Shown here piece after piece: positions 27,043-36,662 of a DNA stretch of 64,000 nucleotides; position 1 is the stretch's first letter, and each line of letters opens with the position of its first letter. Made by a program: the position numbers and the translations under genes. The DNA lies in NCBI GenBank assembly GCA_015689685.1, contig WVSL01000007.1, positions 120,114 to 184,113 of the forward strand. The letters run 5' to 3'. Source of the stretch: Rhodobacterales bacterium HKCCE2091 (GTDB lineage Bacteria > Pseudomonadota > Alphaproteobacteria > Rhodobacterales > Rhodobacteraceae). Below the pieces are notes generated by a model. The model made no database searches, was not told where the DNA came from, and saw only the letters and a list, made by a program, of their open reading frames with translations.

Positions 27043-27930
27043 TTACGCCGGCTCCTCGCTGTCCGCGCCCAGCAGCCGCTTCGCGTCCTTCGATGGTGCC
27101 AGACCGAACATGCGCGCGTATTCCCGGCTGAACTGCGACGGGCTTTCGTATCCCACCGCGAAGGCCGCCCGCGCGACTTCCGAACCGGCGAGGATCGCTC
27201 GCCGCGCGGCCTGGAGCCTCAGCGTCTTCTGGTATTGCAGCGGGCTCATGCCGGTCGCGGCGCGGAAATGCCGGTGGAACGATGCGTCGCTCATGCCCGC
27301 GCAGGTCGCCATGTCGTGAACCGGCACGCTCTCATCGAGGTGGGTCCGAATCCAGGTCAGCGCACGGCGCACCTGGGTCAGCTTCGGATCGGAGGCGAGG
27401 ACCTGGTGCAGCGCCGCCGCCTGCGGACCGCGCAGCAGGCGGAACAGGATCTCGCGGCGGATCATCGGACCGAGGACAGGGGCATCGCCGGGTGCATCTT
27501 GCAAGGCGAGCAGCCGTTCGCACGCCTGCGGCAACTGGTCCGGCATGGGACCGAGGGCATAGCACTTGCCGCGTTCCGGTATGACCTGCGGCGCCTCGGC
27601 CAGCAGGTCCGCCAGCGCGTCGCGGCGGAGGGCGATGCTGAGCGCGAGGTAGGGCGCCTCCGGGCCGGCCCGGGTGATCCGCCCGGTCACCGGCAGGTCG
27701 ATCGAGCCGACGAAACAGGTGCCGGGGGCATAGTTCAGGACCGCGCTGCCGATTGTCACCTCCATCTCTCCCTGGAGCACGATGACCGCCACGGGTTCGT
27801 AGAACAGCGCCAGGCGGCTCTCGGTCGAGATCGCCGAAAACAGGCCGACATCCTCGATCAGCGGCACCGTCTCGCCGGGTTTGGCCAGGGCGGCTGCGCG
27901 GGCGGCAAGGCGAGTCGCGTGATCGGTCAA
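27043..27930 (-). CDS. AraC family transcriptional regulator (AraC_N type)
   Basis: A 295-residue regulator with an N-terminal cupin-like AraC_N domain (YAPGTCFVGSIDLPVTGRIT) and a C-terminal double helix-turn-helix (MATCAGMSDASFHRHFRAATGMSPLQYQK; AAFAVGYESPSQFSREYARMFG). I propose the TTG at 27930, which has AAGGGG seven bases upstream; upstream in-frame sequence looks non-coding. It is divergent from a Gfo/Idh/MocA oxidoreductase, a pairing in which such regulators commonly control the neighbouring oxidoreductase. Confidence 0.85.
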   Translation of the reverse strand: MTDHATRLAARAAALAKPGETVPLIEDVGLFSAISTESRLALFYEPVAVIVLQGEMEVTIGSAVLNYAPGTCFVGSIDLPVTGRITRAGPEAPYLALSIALRRDALADLLAEAPQVIPERGKCYALGPMPDQLPQACERLLALQDAPGDAPVLGPMIRREILFRLLRGPQAAALHQVLASDPKLTQVRRALTWIRTHLDESVPVHDMATCAGMSDASFHRHFRAATGMSPLQYQKTLRLQAARRAILAGSEVARAAFAVGYESPSQFSREYARMFGLAPSKDAKRLLGADSEEPA

Positions 27931-28189
27931 GAGAGGTCCCCTTGCGTAGAGCGGGTTGATCGGATCGGGCAAGTATCCGAGCGGATGACATAAACGGGCT
28001 GAGGATGCTCCGCCTATGTTCTGCTCGCAAGACAGGGCGTTGCCCCCGCGCGGACGGTTCCGCGCGCAACGCTGCGTCAACCGCGAACCCCCGACGAGGT
28101 GTCGAAATCGGATAAGTCGGCGTTCACGTCACGAAACGGACCGGGCCTGCGCATCCGCGCGGCCACAGGCAGGAACAGGAGCACTATCC

Positions 28190-29272
28190 ATGCCGGAGCC
28201 CATCAAGGTCGGCTTCATCGGCCTCAATTCCGACAGCAACTGGGCCGCCACGGCCCATGTGCCCGCGCTCCGGTCGCTGAAGGACGATTTCGAGATCGTG
28301 GCCGTCGCCAACAGCACCGCGGAAAGCGGCCGACGCACAGCCGAGGCGCTTGGACTCACCACATTCGACACGCCCGCGGACATGGTGCGGTCGGACCTCG
28401 TGGACCTCGTGGTGGTGACGGTGAAGGTTCCCCATCACCTCGAACTGGTCAGTCTCGCCCTCGATGCGGGCAAGCACGTCTACTGCGAATGGCCGCTCGG
28501 CAACGGCCTGGACGAGGCGCGGCAGCTCGCTGCGCTCGCCGAAGCGAAGGGCGTGGTGGCCGTGGCCGGCACGCAGGCCCGCGCCGCACCCGAGATCGAG
28601 CACCTGAAGTCGCTGATCGACGGCGGCTACGTCGGCCGCGTGCTCTCCACCTCGCTGATCGGGTCGGGCGGGAACTGGGCCGACACGACGTCCGAGGCGC
28701 TCTACTATCTCTTCCACAAGTCCAACGGTGGCACGATGGAGGACATCCCGATCGGGCACACCCTCGCCGCGGTCCGCGACGTGCTCGGCGACTTCGGTCC
28801 GCTTTCCGCGACCAAGCGGTCGAACTTCGACACCGTGACCGTGACAGAATCCGGGGAGGCACGGCCGAAGACCGCGCCGGACCAGGTGATGGTGCAGGGT
28901 GCGATGGCCAGCGGCGCGGCGTTCTCCCTGCACTACCGCGGCGGGACCAACCGGGGCACGAACTTCCTCTGGGAAATCAACGGGACGGAAGGCGATATCC
29001 AGGTCACCGCCGGGCTCGGCCACGCGCAAATGGTGCAACTGACCGTCAGGGGCGCGCGCGGCGAAGAGACCGGGATGACCGAAATGATGCCGGATCCCGT
29101 GGTCCACGAGGGGCTGCCGGAGTTTCCCGGCGCGCGCAACGTCGCCCGGATGTACGCGCGCATGGCCCAAGACATCCGCACGGGATCCCGCACCGCGCCG
29201 ACCTTTGCCGAGGCGGTGGCGTTGCACGAAGTCCTTGACCGGATCGAGACCTTGGCCGCGTCCGACACCTGA
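28190..29272 (+). CDS. Gfo/Idh/MocA family oxidoreductase
   Basis: A 360-residue NAD(P)-dependent oxidoreductase with an N-terminal Rossmann domain (IKVGFIGLNSDSNWAATAH), the HVYCEWPLGNGLDEA segment corresponding to the EKP motif (here EWP, so the usual Lys is replaced by Trp), and a C-terminal beta-sheet domain. The GLNSDSNWAATAHVPAL opening resembles the Gal80-like branch, whose members may sense rather than oxidise sugars. AGGAACAGGAG precedes the ATG at 28190. It is probably controlled by the divergent AraC regulator. Confidence 0.82.
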   Translation: MPEPIKVGFIGLNSDSNWAATAHVPALRSLKDDFEIVAVANSTAESGRRTAEALGLTTFDTPADMVRSDLVDLVVVTVKVPHHLELVSLALDAGKHVYCEWPLGNGLDEARQLAALAEAKGVVAVAGTQARAAPEIEHLKSLIDGGYVGRVLSTSLIGSGGNWADTTSEALYYLFHKSNGGTMEDIPIGHTLAAVRDVLGDFGPLSATKRSNFDTVTVTESGEARPKTAPDQVMVQGAMASGAAFSLHYRGGTNRGTNFLWEINGTEGDIQVTAGLGHAQMVQLTVRGARGEETGMTEMMPDPVVHEGLPEFPGARNVARMYARMAQDIRTGSRTAPTFAEAVALHEVLDRIETLAASDT

Positions 29273-29276
29273 ACTC

Positions 29277-29311
29277 GAGTCGACCGGCCTGCGGGTCGGG
29301 CCGGTCGACTC
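29277..29311 (+). terminator. Strong hairpin after the Gfo/Idh gene
   Basis: GAGTCGACCGGCC and GGCCGGTCGACTC make a perfect 13-bp stem with a nine-base loop, four bases after the stop codon. The U-tract is poor (TGGCTTTCC), so it may block transcript decay as much as terminate. Confidence 0.65.
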
Positions 29312-29423
29312 TGGCTTTCCGTTCACGGTTATCCTTTCTCGCGCGTGTCGCCTCGCGACAGCGCGGGCAACGGGCATCGTCGCCGGACCGGCGCTGTCAT
29401 GAATACTTCACTGGACGGCGCGA

Positions 29424-29447
29424 ATATTTCCTGTATTCGGGAAATAT
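29424..29447. promoter_or_regulatory. Probable ArsR operator overlapping the arsRC start codon
   Basis: ATATTTCC and GGAAATAT form an inverted repeat with an eight-base spacer. The right arm runs into the ATG of the ArsR-ArsC gene (29446). The AT-rich arms stand out in this GC-rich DNA and fit a site for autorepression by an ArsR/SmtB dimer, released by arsenite. Confidence 0.6.
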
Positions 29448-30285
29448 GGAAATCGACTCCGCCAGCACGGCCTTCTCGACGCTCGGGCACCCCGGGCGAC
29501 TGGCCGTGTTCCGGCTCCTGATGCGGTTCGCGCCGCGCGGCGTGCGGCCGACGGAAATCGCGGAGTCGCTCGGGCTGAAGCAGAACACGCTGTCCCATTA
29601 CCTGCTCGCCCTGACCACGGCGGGCCTGGTCAGCGCCGAGCGCCGGGGCCGGTCGCTGCTCTATTCCGTCGACCTCGCCACCGCGGAGGACCTGATCGGG
29701 TACCTTGCGCTCGACGTCGGCCGCGCCCGCCCCGATCTCATCGAAACCGTCCTGTCGGCCAGAAAGGAACGCCCCATGCGCGACACCGGCTATGACGTGC
29801 TGTTCATCTGCTCGGGCAACTCCGCCCGGTCGATCTTCGCCGAGGCGCTGCTGCGCGATCTCGGGCGCGGGCGGTTCCAGGCGCATTCTGCCGGGACCCG
29901 GCCGAATTCGGAGCTGAATCCCTTCGCGCTCGAAGTCTTGCGGCGCAACGGGCACGATACTTCCGACCTGCGGTCGAAGCACGTCTCGGAGTTCCAGCAG
30001 CCCGGCTCGGTCGTCATGGATTTCGTCTTCACCGTCTGCGACACCGCGGCGGCCGAGGAATGCCCTCCCTGGCCGGGGCAGCCGATCACCGGCCACTGGG
30101 GCCTGCCCGATCCGGTCCGGGCCACCGGAACAGACGCGGAGAGGGCGCTGGTCTTCGCCCAGACCTACGGCGCCCTTCGCAGCCGCATCTCGGCCTTCGT
30201 CGAACTGCCCTTCGCCAGCCTCGACCGCCTGTCGCTCCAGTCGCGGGTGGACCAGATCGATTCAGACATCCTGCAGGAAGGCTGA
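29446..30285 (+). CDS. ArsR-type repressor fused to arsenate reductase (LMW-PTP type)
   Basis: A 279-residue two-domain protein. Residues 1-100 are a winged-helix ArsR domain (STLGHPGRLAVFRLL; EIAESLGLKQNTLSHYLLAL). Residues 115-260 are a low-molecular-weight phosphatase/arsenate reductase domain with the CX5R loop CSGNSAR (122-128) and the LPDP aspartate. It would sense arsenite and reduce arsenate. An in-frame ATG at 29776, with AAAGGAA just upstream, could also give a free ArsC. It is three bases from the downstream GAPDH gene, so this is an arsenic operon. Confidence 0.88.
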   Translation: MEIDSASTAFSTLGHPGRLAVFRLLMRFAPRGVRPTEIAESLGLKQNTLSHYLLALTTAGLVSAERRGRSLLYSVDLATAEDLIGYLALDVGRARPDLIETVLSARKERPMRDTGYDVLFICSGNSARSIFAEALLRDLGRGRFQAHSAGTRPNSELNPFALEVLRRNGHDTSDLRSKHVSEFQQPGSVVMDFVFTVCDTAAAEECPPWPGQPITGHWGLPDPVRATGTDAERALVFAQTYGALRSRISAFVELPFASLDRLSLQSRVDQIDSDILQEG

Positions 30286-30288
30286 CCC

Positions 30289-31296
30289 TTGCCCCGGATC
30301 GCGCTCAACGGCCTCGGCCGTATCGGAAAACTCGTACTCCGCGACCTCGTCGACAGAGGCGCGGGCGGCGACATCGTGCTCTTGAACGACCCTGTCGGCG
30401 ACGCCGAGCAGCACGCGCTGCTGATGGAGTTCGATTCGGTCCACGGCCGCTGGCGCACGCCGGTGGAAGCCGCCGATGGTTCGCTGGTGCTGAACGGGAC
30501 CCGGGTCCGACTGACCCACGATAAGACGATCGAGGCGCTGCCGCTGGCGGAACTCGGCGTCGATCTCGTGGTCGACTGCACCGGCGTGTTCAAGACCGGG
30601 GCGAAGGTCGCGCCCTACTACGCCGCCGGGGTCGGTAAGGTCGTCGTCAGCGCGCCGGTGAAGGACGGCGGCGCGCTCAACATCGTCTACGGGGTGAACC
30701 ACGATCTCTACGACGGGTCGCAGACGCTCGTGACGGCGGCGTCCTGCACGACGAACTGCCTCGCGCCCGTGGTGAAGGTGATCCACGAATCCCTGCGGAT
30801 CCGCCACGGGGCGATCACCACGATCCATGACGTGACCAACACGCAGACCATCGTCGACCGTCCCGCGAAGGACATGCGCCGGGCGCGTTCGGCCCTGACC
30901 AACCTGATCCCGACCACCACCGGCAGCGCGACGGCAATCACGCTGATCTACCCGGACCTGAAGGGCCGGCTGAACGGCCACGCGGTGCGGGTGCCGCTGC
31001 TGAACGCGTCGCTCACCGACTGCGTCTTCGAGGTGAAACGCGAGACCACGGCCGAGGAAGTCAACGCGCTGTTCGAGGCCGCCGCCAACGGCCCGCTCCG
31101 CGGCATCCTCGGGTTCGAGACCCGACCGCTCGTGTCCTGCGACTTCACCAACGATCCGCGTTCGTCGATCGTGGACGGGCCGTCGACGATGGTCATCGAT
31201 GGAACACAGGTGAAGATCTACGCGTGGTACGACAACGAGTGGGGCTACGCCTGCCGCCTCGCCGACATCACCCGCATGGTCGCGGGGTCGATGTGA
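30289..31296 (+). CDS. ArsJ-associated glyceraldehyde-3-phosphate dehydrogenase
   Basis: A 335-residue GAPDH with the NAD-binding NGLGRIGK, the active-site SCTTNC (C153) and a C-terminal [15 protein letters not shown]. In ars operons this paralogue uses arsenate in place of phosphate to make 1-arseno-3-phosphoglycerate, which ArsJ exports. The position directly before arsJ, with a 4-bp overlap, supports that role over glycolysis. The start is a TTG at 30289, with AGGAAGG ten bases upstream. Confidence 0.9.
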   Translation: MPRIALNGLGRIGKLVLRDLVDRGAGGDIVLLNDPVGDAEQHALLMEFDSVHGRWRTPVEAADGSLVLNGTRVRLTHDKTIEALPLAELGVDLVVDCTGVFKTGAKVAPYYAAGVGKVVVSAPVKDGGALNIVYGVNHDLYDGSQTLVTAASCTTNCLAPVVKVIHESLRIRHGAITTIHDVTNTQTIVDRPAKDMRRARSALTNLIPTTTGSATAITLIYPDLKGRLNGHAVRVPLLNASLTDCVFEVKRETTAEEVNALFEAAANGPLRGILGFETRPLVSCDFTNDPRSSIVDGPSTMVIDGTQVKIYAWYDNEWGYACRLADITRMVAGSM

Positions 31297-32552
31297 CCGA
31301 CACCCGGGCCACCGCCAATCCGCTTCGCGCCTATGCCGCCGTCACCGCGGCCTACTGGGCCTTCATGCTGTCGGACGGCGCGTTGCGGATGCTGGTGCTG
31401 CTGCACTTCAACGGCCTCGGCTTCACGCCGGTCCAGCTTGCCTGGCTGTTCCTGCTCTACGAGGTGGCGGGAATCGTCACGAACCTCGCCGCGGGGTGGC
31501 TCGCTGCGCGCTTCGGGCTGGCCGCAACGCTCTACGGCGGATTGACGTTGCAGGTGGGCGCACTGGTGGCGCTGGCGCAGCTCGACCCCGGCTGGACCGT
31601 CGCGGCCTCGGTCGCCTTCGTGATGGCGGTGCAGGGCGTGTCGGGCGTGGCGAAGGACCTCTCGAAGATGTCCTCCAAGTCCGCCGTGAAACTGCTTGCC
31701 CCGGCGGAGGACGGCGGGCTGTTCCGCTGGGTCGCCGCGCTTACCGGGTCGAAGAACGCGGTCAAGGGGCTCGGCTTCTTCCTCGGCGCGGCGCTGCTCG
31801 GCCTGGCCGGGTTCGAGGCCGCGGTCTGGGGCATGGCCGCGGTGCTCGCCGCGATCCTCGTCTCGGTGGTCCTGTTCCTGCCCGCGGGCCTGCCGGGTCG
31901 GATGAAGGCAGACGATGCATGGTCCGGCTGGCGGTCGAAGGACGTGCGGGTGAACCGGCTCAGCCTTGCGCGGATGTTCCTGTTCGGCGCCCGCGACGTG
32001 TGGTTCGTGGTGGGCATCCCGATCCACTTCCAAGCGGTTCTGTCGGACGGAACGGCGGAAGGGCGGCGGGAGGCGTTCTTCCTCGTCGGCGGGTTCATGG
32101 CGCTCTGGATCATCGCCTACGGCGCGGTGCAGGGCTTCGCCCCCCGCATCCTCGGCGTCCGGGGCCAGCCGGAGCACGAAACCGTCGACCGCGCAGTGTT
32201 CTGGGCCGGGCTTCTCGTCCCGATCCCCTTCGCGCTCGCGGTGGCGGCGTGGGTCGCGGGCGGTCCGGCGCCGTGGCTGACCGTCACGCTGGTTCTCGGG
32301 CTGCTGGTCTTCGGCTTCGTCTTCGCCGTCAACGCCTCGGTTCATTCCTACCTGATCCTCGCCTTCGGCGCGGCGGAGCGGATCACGCGGGATGTCGGGT
32401 TCTACTACATGGCAAATGCGGCGGGGCGGCTGATCGGCACGCTCCTGTCGGGGCTGAGCTACCAGGCGGGCGGGTTACCGCTCTGCCTTGCGACGGCGGG
32501 GGCGATGGCGCTTGCAAGCTGGATCGCGGCGCGAAGGCTGCAATCCGCGTGA
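31293..32552 (+). CDS. arsJ: Organoarsenical exporter ArsJ
   Basis: A 419-residue MFS transporter with 11-12 hydrophobic segments. The sequence [20 protein letters not shown], the [20 protein letters not shown] loop and [14 protein letters not shown] are typical of ArsJ, which extrudes 1-arseno-3-phosphoglycerate. Together with the GAPDH this gives arsenate resistance without prior reduction. The GTG start at 31293 overlaps the GAPDH stop (GTGA). It converges on a thioesterase gene nine bases further on. Confidence 0.92.
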   Translation: MTDTRATANPLRAYAAVTAAYWAFMLSDGALRMLVLLHFNGLGFTPVQLAWLFLLYEVAGIVTNLAAGWLAARFGLAATLYGGLTLQVGALVALAQLDPGWTVAASVAFVMAVQGVSGVAKDLSKMSSKSAVKLLAPAEDGGLFRWVAALTGSKNAVKGLGFFLGAALLGLAGFEAAVWGMAAVLAAILVSVVLFLPAGLPGRMKADDAWSGWRSKDVRVNRLSLARMFLFGARDVWFVVGIPIHFQAVLSDGTAEGRREAFFLVGGFMALWIIAYGAVQGFAPRILGVRGQPEHETVDRAVFWAGLLVPIPFALAVAAWVAGGPAPWLTVTLVLGLLVFGFVFAVNASVHSYLILAFGAAERITRDVGFYYMANAAGRLIGTLLSGLSYQAGGLPLCLATAGAMALASWIAARRLQSA

Positions 32553-32561
32553 GCCGCGCGG

Positions 32562-33053
32562 TCAGGCTTCAATACCTTCGAAGGCCGCGCGGCGGCGGTC
32601 ATCGATCATGACCGGGCGGCGCGTGTCGCGGTCGACGTAGACGTGGATGAAATGACCCTCGGCCGCCGCGAGATCCTCGTCGCGGGCGAACAGGCCCACC
32701 TCGAACCGGACCGACGAATTGCCGAGCTTCGCTACCCGCAGTCCGGCGGTCACGGGGTCGGGAAAGGCGATCTCGGCGAAGTAGCGGCACCCGGTTTCGA
32801 CCACCAGCCCGAAGGTCTCGCTTCGGCGCGGGTCGAGCAGGCCCTGTTCGATCAGCCAGCCGTTCACCGCGGTATCGAACAGCGAGTAATGCACGACGTT
32901 GTTGACGTGCCCGTACATGTCGTTGTCCATCCATCGCGTGCCAAGCTGGCGGAACACGCGGTAGTGGGACCGGCGGCCGCGGTCGTTCGCGGTGGGGGAG
33001 GTGTTCGGCACGGCGCGGCGTCCTGTTCCTGCGGCGTCAACGCCCGAAGTCAT
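32562..33053 (-). CDS. Acyl-CoA thioesterase (4HBT/YbgC-like hotdog)
   Basis: A 163-residue hotdog-fold thioesterase: RVFRQLGTRWMDNDMYGHVNNVVHYSLFDTAVNGWL carries the conserved D-x-D-x-x-x-HVNN active-site pattern near residues 42-52. I use the ATG at 33053; a GTG at 33011 (starting VPNTSPTAND) is an alternative and would omit a low-complexity N-terminus. The substrate is unknown. It lies 47 bp downstream of the ROK repressor in the same direction and may be co-transcribed with it. Confidence 0.82.
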   Translation of the reverse strand: MTSGVDAAGTGRRAVPNTSPTANDRGRRSHYRVFRQLGTRWMDNDMYGHVNNVVHYSLFDTAVNGWLIEQGLLDPRRSETFGLVVETGCRYFAEIAFPDPVTAGLRVAKLGNSSVRFEVGLFARDEDLAAAEGHFIHVYVDRDTRRPVMIDDRRRAAFEGIEA

Positions 33054-33100
33054 ACCCCAGGCGGCGCCGGCCACCAATCCATCCGGACGCGACGGTCGGA

Positions 33101-34279
33101 TCAGTCCAGAAGGTAGGCCGCGACGATCGGCTGGTAGCCGGAACCGAGCGCGCCCGAGACCGGGCCGAGCGATCCCTGGTGGACACGCGGCGGGTTGATT
33201 CCGCGGGTATCGAAGCCCGCGATGGCGCTGGCGACCCCGTCGGCCAGCCGTTCCCGGATCGCCGGGGGCAGGCTGCCGTCGATGACGATGTCCGGCAGGT
33301 CGAGCACCGCGACGACCGTCACCGCCGCAGCCGTCAGCGCCTCCACCGTGCGGGCGATCCAGTCCTCCACGAGGTCGTCGTGCCCGCGCCAGCCCGGGGA
33401 TTTCAGGAAGGCGAGCGCGGTGCCCGGGGCCACCGCCTCGATCCGCTCCTCCAGCTTGTAGAGCGAGGCGCTGGCGATGAGCTGGCGCCAGCTTCCGTCG
33501 GGTTGCCGCATCGGGATCGAGCCCACGGCAGCGGCATTGCCGGTGGGGCCGACATGCAGGCGGTTGTTCAGCACGATGCCGCCGCCGACGAACGCGCCGA
33601 CGTAGAAATAGGCGAAGTCGGTCAGGCTGCGGGCCGCGCCGAAGGTGTGTTCGCCGATACAGGCCATCGACCCGTCGTTGCCGACGAACACCGGCAGGTC
33701 GGTGAACTCCGCGAAGGCGGTTGTGAAATCGACATCCTTCCAGCCGAGCATCTCGGATTTCGGAACCGGCGTGTCGTCGAGCCATTTCCACAGCTCGAAC
33801 GGGATGCCGACGCCGATCCCGGCGAGCCGGCCGCGCTGGCCCGGGGTCAGACCGGCCGACAGCTCCGCGATCCCGTCGCGGCTGAAATCGAGCACCGCGC
33901 GCGGGGTCGGGAAAGCGAAGCGCAAGGTCAGGTGGCCCCGCAACCTGCCGACGAAATCCATCAGCACGAGGTCCGCGGACCTCCGTCCGACCCTGAGCCC
34001 GATCGAGAACACACCGTCCGGGTCTAGACCGATCGGCGTCAGCGGCTTGCCGACCTTGCCGCGTACCGGCTCCCCCCTAAGTAGCAGGCCATCGGCTTCG
34101 AGGCCCCGCGTGATGACGGAGGCCGACTGCGCCGACAGTTCGGCCTGCCGCGCCAGATCGGCCGCCGCCATCGGACCGTGCCGCTGGATCAGTGACAGGA
34201 TCCGGCGCTCGTTCGCACTCCGCCTCGCAATGCCGGGTCCGTCTCGCGGCGCATCCGCCTCGGGTATCGCTGCTTCCAC
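33101..34279 (-). CDS. ROK family transcriptional repressor, probable regulator of the adjacent sugar transporter
   Basis: A 392-residue protein with an N-terminal winged helix (ERRILSLIQRHGPMAAADLARQAELSAQSASVITRGLEADGLL) and a C-terminal ROK sugar-kinase-like domain. The latter includes GIGVGIPF and a VFVGNDGSMACIGEHTFG segment. The zinc-binding Cys cluster of sugar-kinase ROKs is not evident, so it is a regulator, not a kinase. It is divergent from an frcBCA-type ABC transporter, with a perfect palindrome in between, matching the frcR-frcBCA layout known in rhizobia. Confidence 0.85.
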   Translation of the reverse strand: MEAAIPEADAPRDGPGIARRSANERRILSLIQRHGPMAAADLARQAELSAQSASVITRGLEADGLLLRGEPVRGKVGKPLTPIGLDPDGVFSIGLRVGRRSADLVLMDFVGRLRGHLTLRFAFPTPRAVLDFSRDGIAELSAGLTPGQRGRLAGIGVGIPFELWKWLDDTPVPKSEMLGWKDVDFTTAFAEFTDLPVFVGNDGSMACIGEHTFGAARSLTDFAYFYVGAFVGGGIVLNNRLHVGPTGNAAAVGSIPMRQPDGSWRQLIASASLYKLEERIEAVAPGTALAFLKSPGWRGHDDLVEDWIARTVEALTAAAVTVVAVLDLPDIVIDGSLPPAIRERLADGVASAIAGFDTRGINPPRVHQGSLGPVSGALGSGYQPIVAAYLLD

Positions 34280-34322
34280 GCGGGTCGCCCTCCTCGCCCG
34301 CGACTAGACCAGTGCTCCATTT

Positions 34323-34341
34323 ATAAATCAAGTTGATTTAT
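34323..34341. promoter_or_regulatory. Probable ROK repressor operator (19-bp palindrome)
   Basis: ATAAATCAAGTTGATTTAT is a palindrome with nine-base arms around a central G. It is AT-rich, lies 44 bp upstream of the ROK start, and immediately precedes the TTGACG -35-like element of frcBCA. This is typical of NagC/XylR-type operators. Confidence 0.7.
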
Positions 34342-34344
34342 TTA

Positions 34345-34374
34345 TTGACGCTGCCGGGTGACGGTGGGTAAATG
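34345..34374 (+). promoter_or_regulatory. Probable promoter of frcBCA
   Basis: TTGACG (34345-34350) and TAAATG (34369-34374) are separated by 18 bases, directly downstream of the ROK palindrome. They lie about 70 bp before the frcB start. The -10 match is imperfect. Confidence 0.45.
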
Positions 34375-34445
34375 ATCGCGACTCCGGGGAGACGAGTCGC
34401 GGTCCGGCCAGCCAGCCGGGTCAACATCAACGGGAGGAGACCCAG

Positions 34446-35459
34446 ATGAAAAAGCTGATCGCCGCTTCGGCGCTCGCCATTGCCGCCGGCACCGGTGGCG
34501 CCTTCGCGCAGGACGTTTCGGCCTGCCTGATCACCAAGACCGACACCAACCCGTTCTTCGTGAAGATGCGGGAAGGGGCGGAGGCCGCCGCCGAGGAACT
34601 GGGCATCACGCTCAACAGCTATGCCGGCCAGATCGACGGCGACAACGAGACCCAGGTCGCGGCCATCGAGACCTGCATCGCCAACGGTGCTTCGGGCATC
34701 CTGATCACGCCGTCGGTTCCCGACGCCATCGCGCCGGTGGTGCAGCAGGCGCGCGACGCGGGCCTTCTGGTGATCGCGCTCGACACCCCGCTCGACCCGG
34801 CAGATGCCGCCGATGCGACCTTCGCCACCGACAACTTCGAGGCCGGTCGCCTGATCGGTGCATGGGCCGCAGCGCAATTGGGCGACGAGGCCGCGAACGC
34901 ACGGGTGGCGTTCCTCGACCTGATCCCGGCGCAGCCGACGGTCGACGTTCTCCGCGACCAGGGCTTCATGACCGGCTTCGGCATCGACGTCGCGGACCCG
35001 AACGTGATCGGCGACGAGAGCGATGACCGGGTCGTCTGCCACGAGATGACCAACGGCAACGAGGAAGGCGGCCGGACGGCGATGGAGAACTGCCTCGCCA
35101 TCGATCCGAACCTCAACGTCGTCTACACCATCAACGAACCCGCCGCTGCCGGTGCCTACGAGGCCCTACGCGCCGTCGGCCGCGAGAACGACGTGATGGT
35201 GGTGTCCATCGACGGCGGTTGCCCCGGCGTCCAGAACGTCGCGGAAGGCGTGATCGGCGCGACCGCGCAGCAGTACCCGCTCGACATGGCGCGGCTCGGC
35301 ATCGAGGCGATCGCCCAGTACGCGCAGGACGGTACCGTTCCGCAGCCGTCCGAAGGGCTCGACTTCTTCAACACCGGTGTCACGCTCGTGACCGACCAGC
35401 CGGTCGATGGCGTCGAGTCGATCTCGTCCGAGGAAGGCCTCGACATCTGCTGGGGCTGA
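34446..35459 (+). CDS. frcB: Sugar ABC transporter, periplasmic binding protein (FrcB-like)
   Basis: A 337-residue binding protein of the ribose/fructose class (Peripla_BP_4), with a signal peptide ending GAFAQ and the [24 protein letters not shown] opening. The [17 protein letters not shown] and [15 protein letters not shown] segments resemble the rhizobial fructose-binding FrcB, which fits the single-ATPase-domain partner downstream. Ligand specificity (fructose, ribose or mannose) is inferred. GGGAGGAGA precedes the ATG. A 138-bp gap separates it from frcC. Confidence 0.87.
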   Translation: MKKLIAASALAIAAGTGGAFAQDVSACLITKTDTNPFFVKMREGAEAAAEELGITLNSYAGQIDGDNETQVAAIETCIANGASGILITPSVPDAIAPVVQQARDAGLLVIALDTPLDPADAADATFATDNFEAGRLIGAWAAAQLGDEAANARVAFLDLIPAQPTVDVLRDQGFMTGFGIDVADPNVIGDESDDRVVCHEMTNGNEEGGRTAMENCLAIDPNLNVVYTINEPAAAGAYEALRAVGRENDVMVVSIDGGCPGVQNVAEGVIGATAQQYPLDMARLGIEAIAQYAQDGTVPQPSEGLDFFNTGVTLVTDQPVDGVESISSEEGLDICWG

Positions 35460-35597
35460 TGCCCCTCGCGGCGGGGCCGGTCGACGCGCCCCGCCGCACC
35501 ACTTCCGATTTCTGTTAGACTGACGGCAAGGGAGACGCCCGCGCCCCGGTGACGGGGCGGGCGAGGGACGGGTTTGCGCCTGCGGGGAGGACGGAAC

Positions 35598-36662
35598 ATG
35601 GCCAATCAGGACAACTACGAATCCGCGGTCAACGCTAGCGAGGCGGTCGCGCAGTTCCAGGACGAGCGAAAGGGACTGATCCACCGCATCCAGCACGCGC
35701 TGCACGTCACGCCGTCGCTGGTGCCGCTGATCGTTCTCGTGGTGTCGATCGCGATCTTCGGCATCATCCTCGGCGGCCGCTTCTTTTCCACCGGGACGCT
35801 GACGCTGATCCTGCAACAGGTGCAGATCGTCGGCATTCTCGCCGCGGCGCAGACCCTGATCGTGCTGACGGCGGGGATCGACCTGAGCGTCGGCGCCATC
35901 GCGGTCCTGTCGTCGGTCATCATGGGGCAGTTCACCTTCCGGTACGGCATCCCGCCCGTCGTCGCTGTGGCGATCGGCCTGGCGCTCGGCACCGGGATCG
36001 GCGCGATCTCGGGCTGGCTGGTCAGCCGGGTGAAGCTGCCGCCCTTCATCGTGACGCTCGGCATGTGGCAGATCGTGCTGGCAGCGAACTACCTCTATTC
36101 CCGCAACGAGACGATCCGCAGCCAGGACATCCAGGAAAGCGCCGCCTTCCTCGGCCTCATGGGCACGAGGTTCCAGGCCGCGGGGGCGACCATCACGCTC
36201 GGGATCGTGGTCATGATCCTGCTCGTCATCGTCCTCGCCTACGCGCTCAGGGCCACGGCCTGGGGGCGGCATGTCTACGCCGTCGGCGACGACCCGGACG
36301 CGGCCGAACTGGCCGGGGTCGACCGGCACAAGACGATCATGTCGGTCTACATGCTGGCGGGGTTCATCTGCGCCATTGCCGGGTGGGTCATGATCGGTCG
36401 CCTCGGGTCGGTCTCGCCCTCCGCCTCCACCGGCGTCGTCGGCAACATCCAGTCGATCACCGCCGTCGTGATCGGGGGCATATCGCTCTTCGGCGGCCGG
36501 GGATCGGTGTTCGGCGCGTTTTTCGGCGCACTCATCGTCGGCACGTTCGAACTCGGGCTCAGGATGTCGGGGGCGGACGTCCAGTGGACGCTCCTGCTCA
36601 TCGGCGTGCTCATCATCGGCGCGGTCGCCGTGGACCAGTGGATCAGGAAGGTGTCGGTCTGA
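35598..36662 (+). CDS. frcC: Sugar ABC transporter, permease (FrcC-like)
   Basis: A 354-residue BPD_transp_2 permease with about ten transmembrane segments, an N-terminal cytosolic extension (residues 1-45), and the family segments LTAGIDLSVGAIAVLSSVIMG and VVIGGISLFGGRGSVFGAFFGAL. I choose the ATG at 35598 after GGGGAGG; the longer frame starts at a TTG without support. It couples to frcA through a TGATG overlap. Confidence 0.87.
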   Translation: MANQDNYESAVNASEAVAQFQDERKGLIHRIQHALHVTPSLVPLIVLVVSIAIFGIILGGRFFSTGTLTLILQQVQIVGILAAAQTLIVLTAGIDLSVGAIAVLSSVIMGQFTFRYGIPPVVAVAIGLALGTGIGAISGWLVSRVKLPPFIVTLGMWQIVLAANYLYSRNETIRSQDIQESAAFLGLMGTRFQAAGATITLGIVVMILLVIVLAYALRATAWGRHVYAVGDDPDAAELAGVDRHKTIMSVYMLAGFICAIAGWVMIGRLGSVSPSASTGVVGNIQSITAVVIGGISLFGGRGSVFGAFFGALIVGTFELGLRMSGADVQWTLLLIGVLIIGAVAVDQWIRKVSV

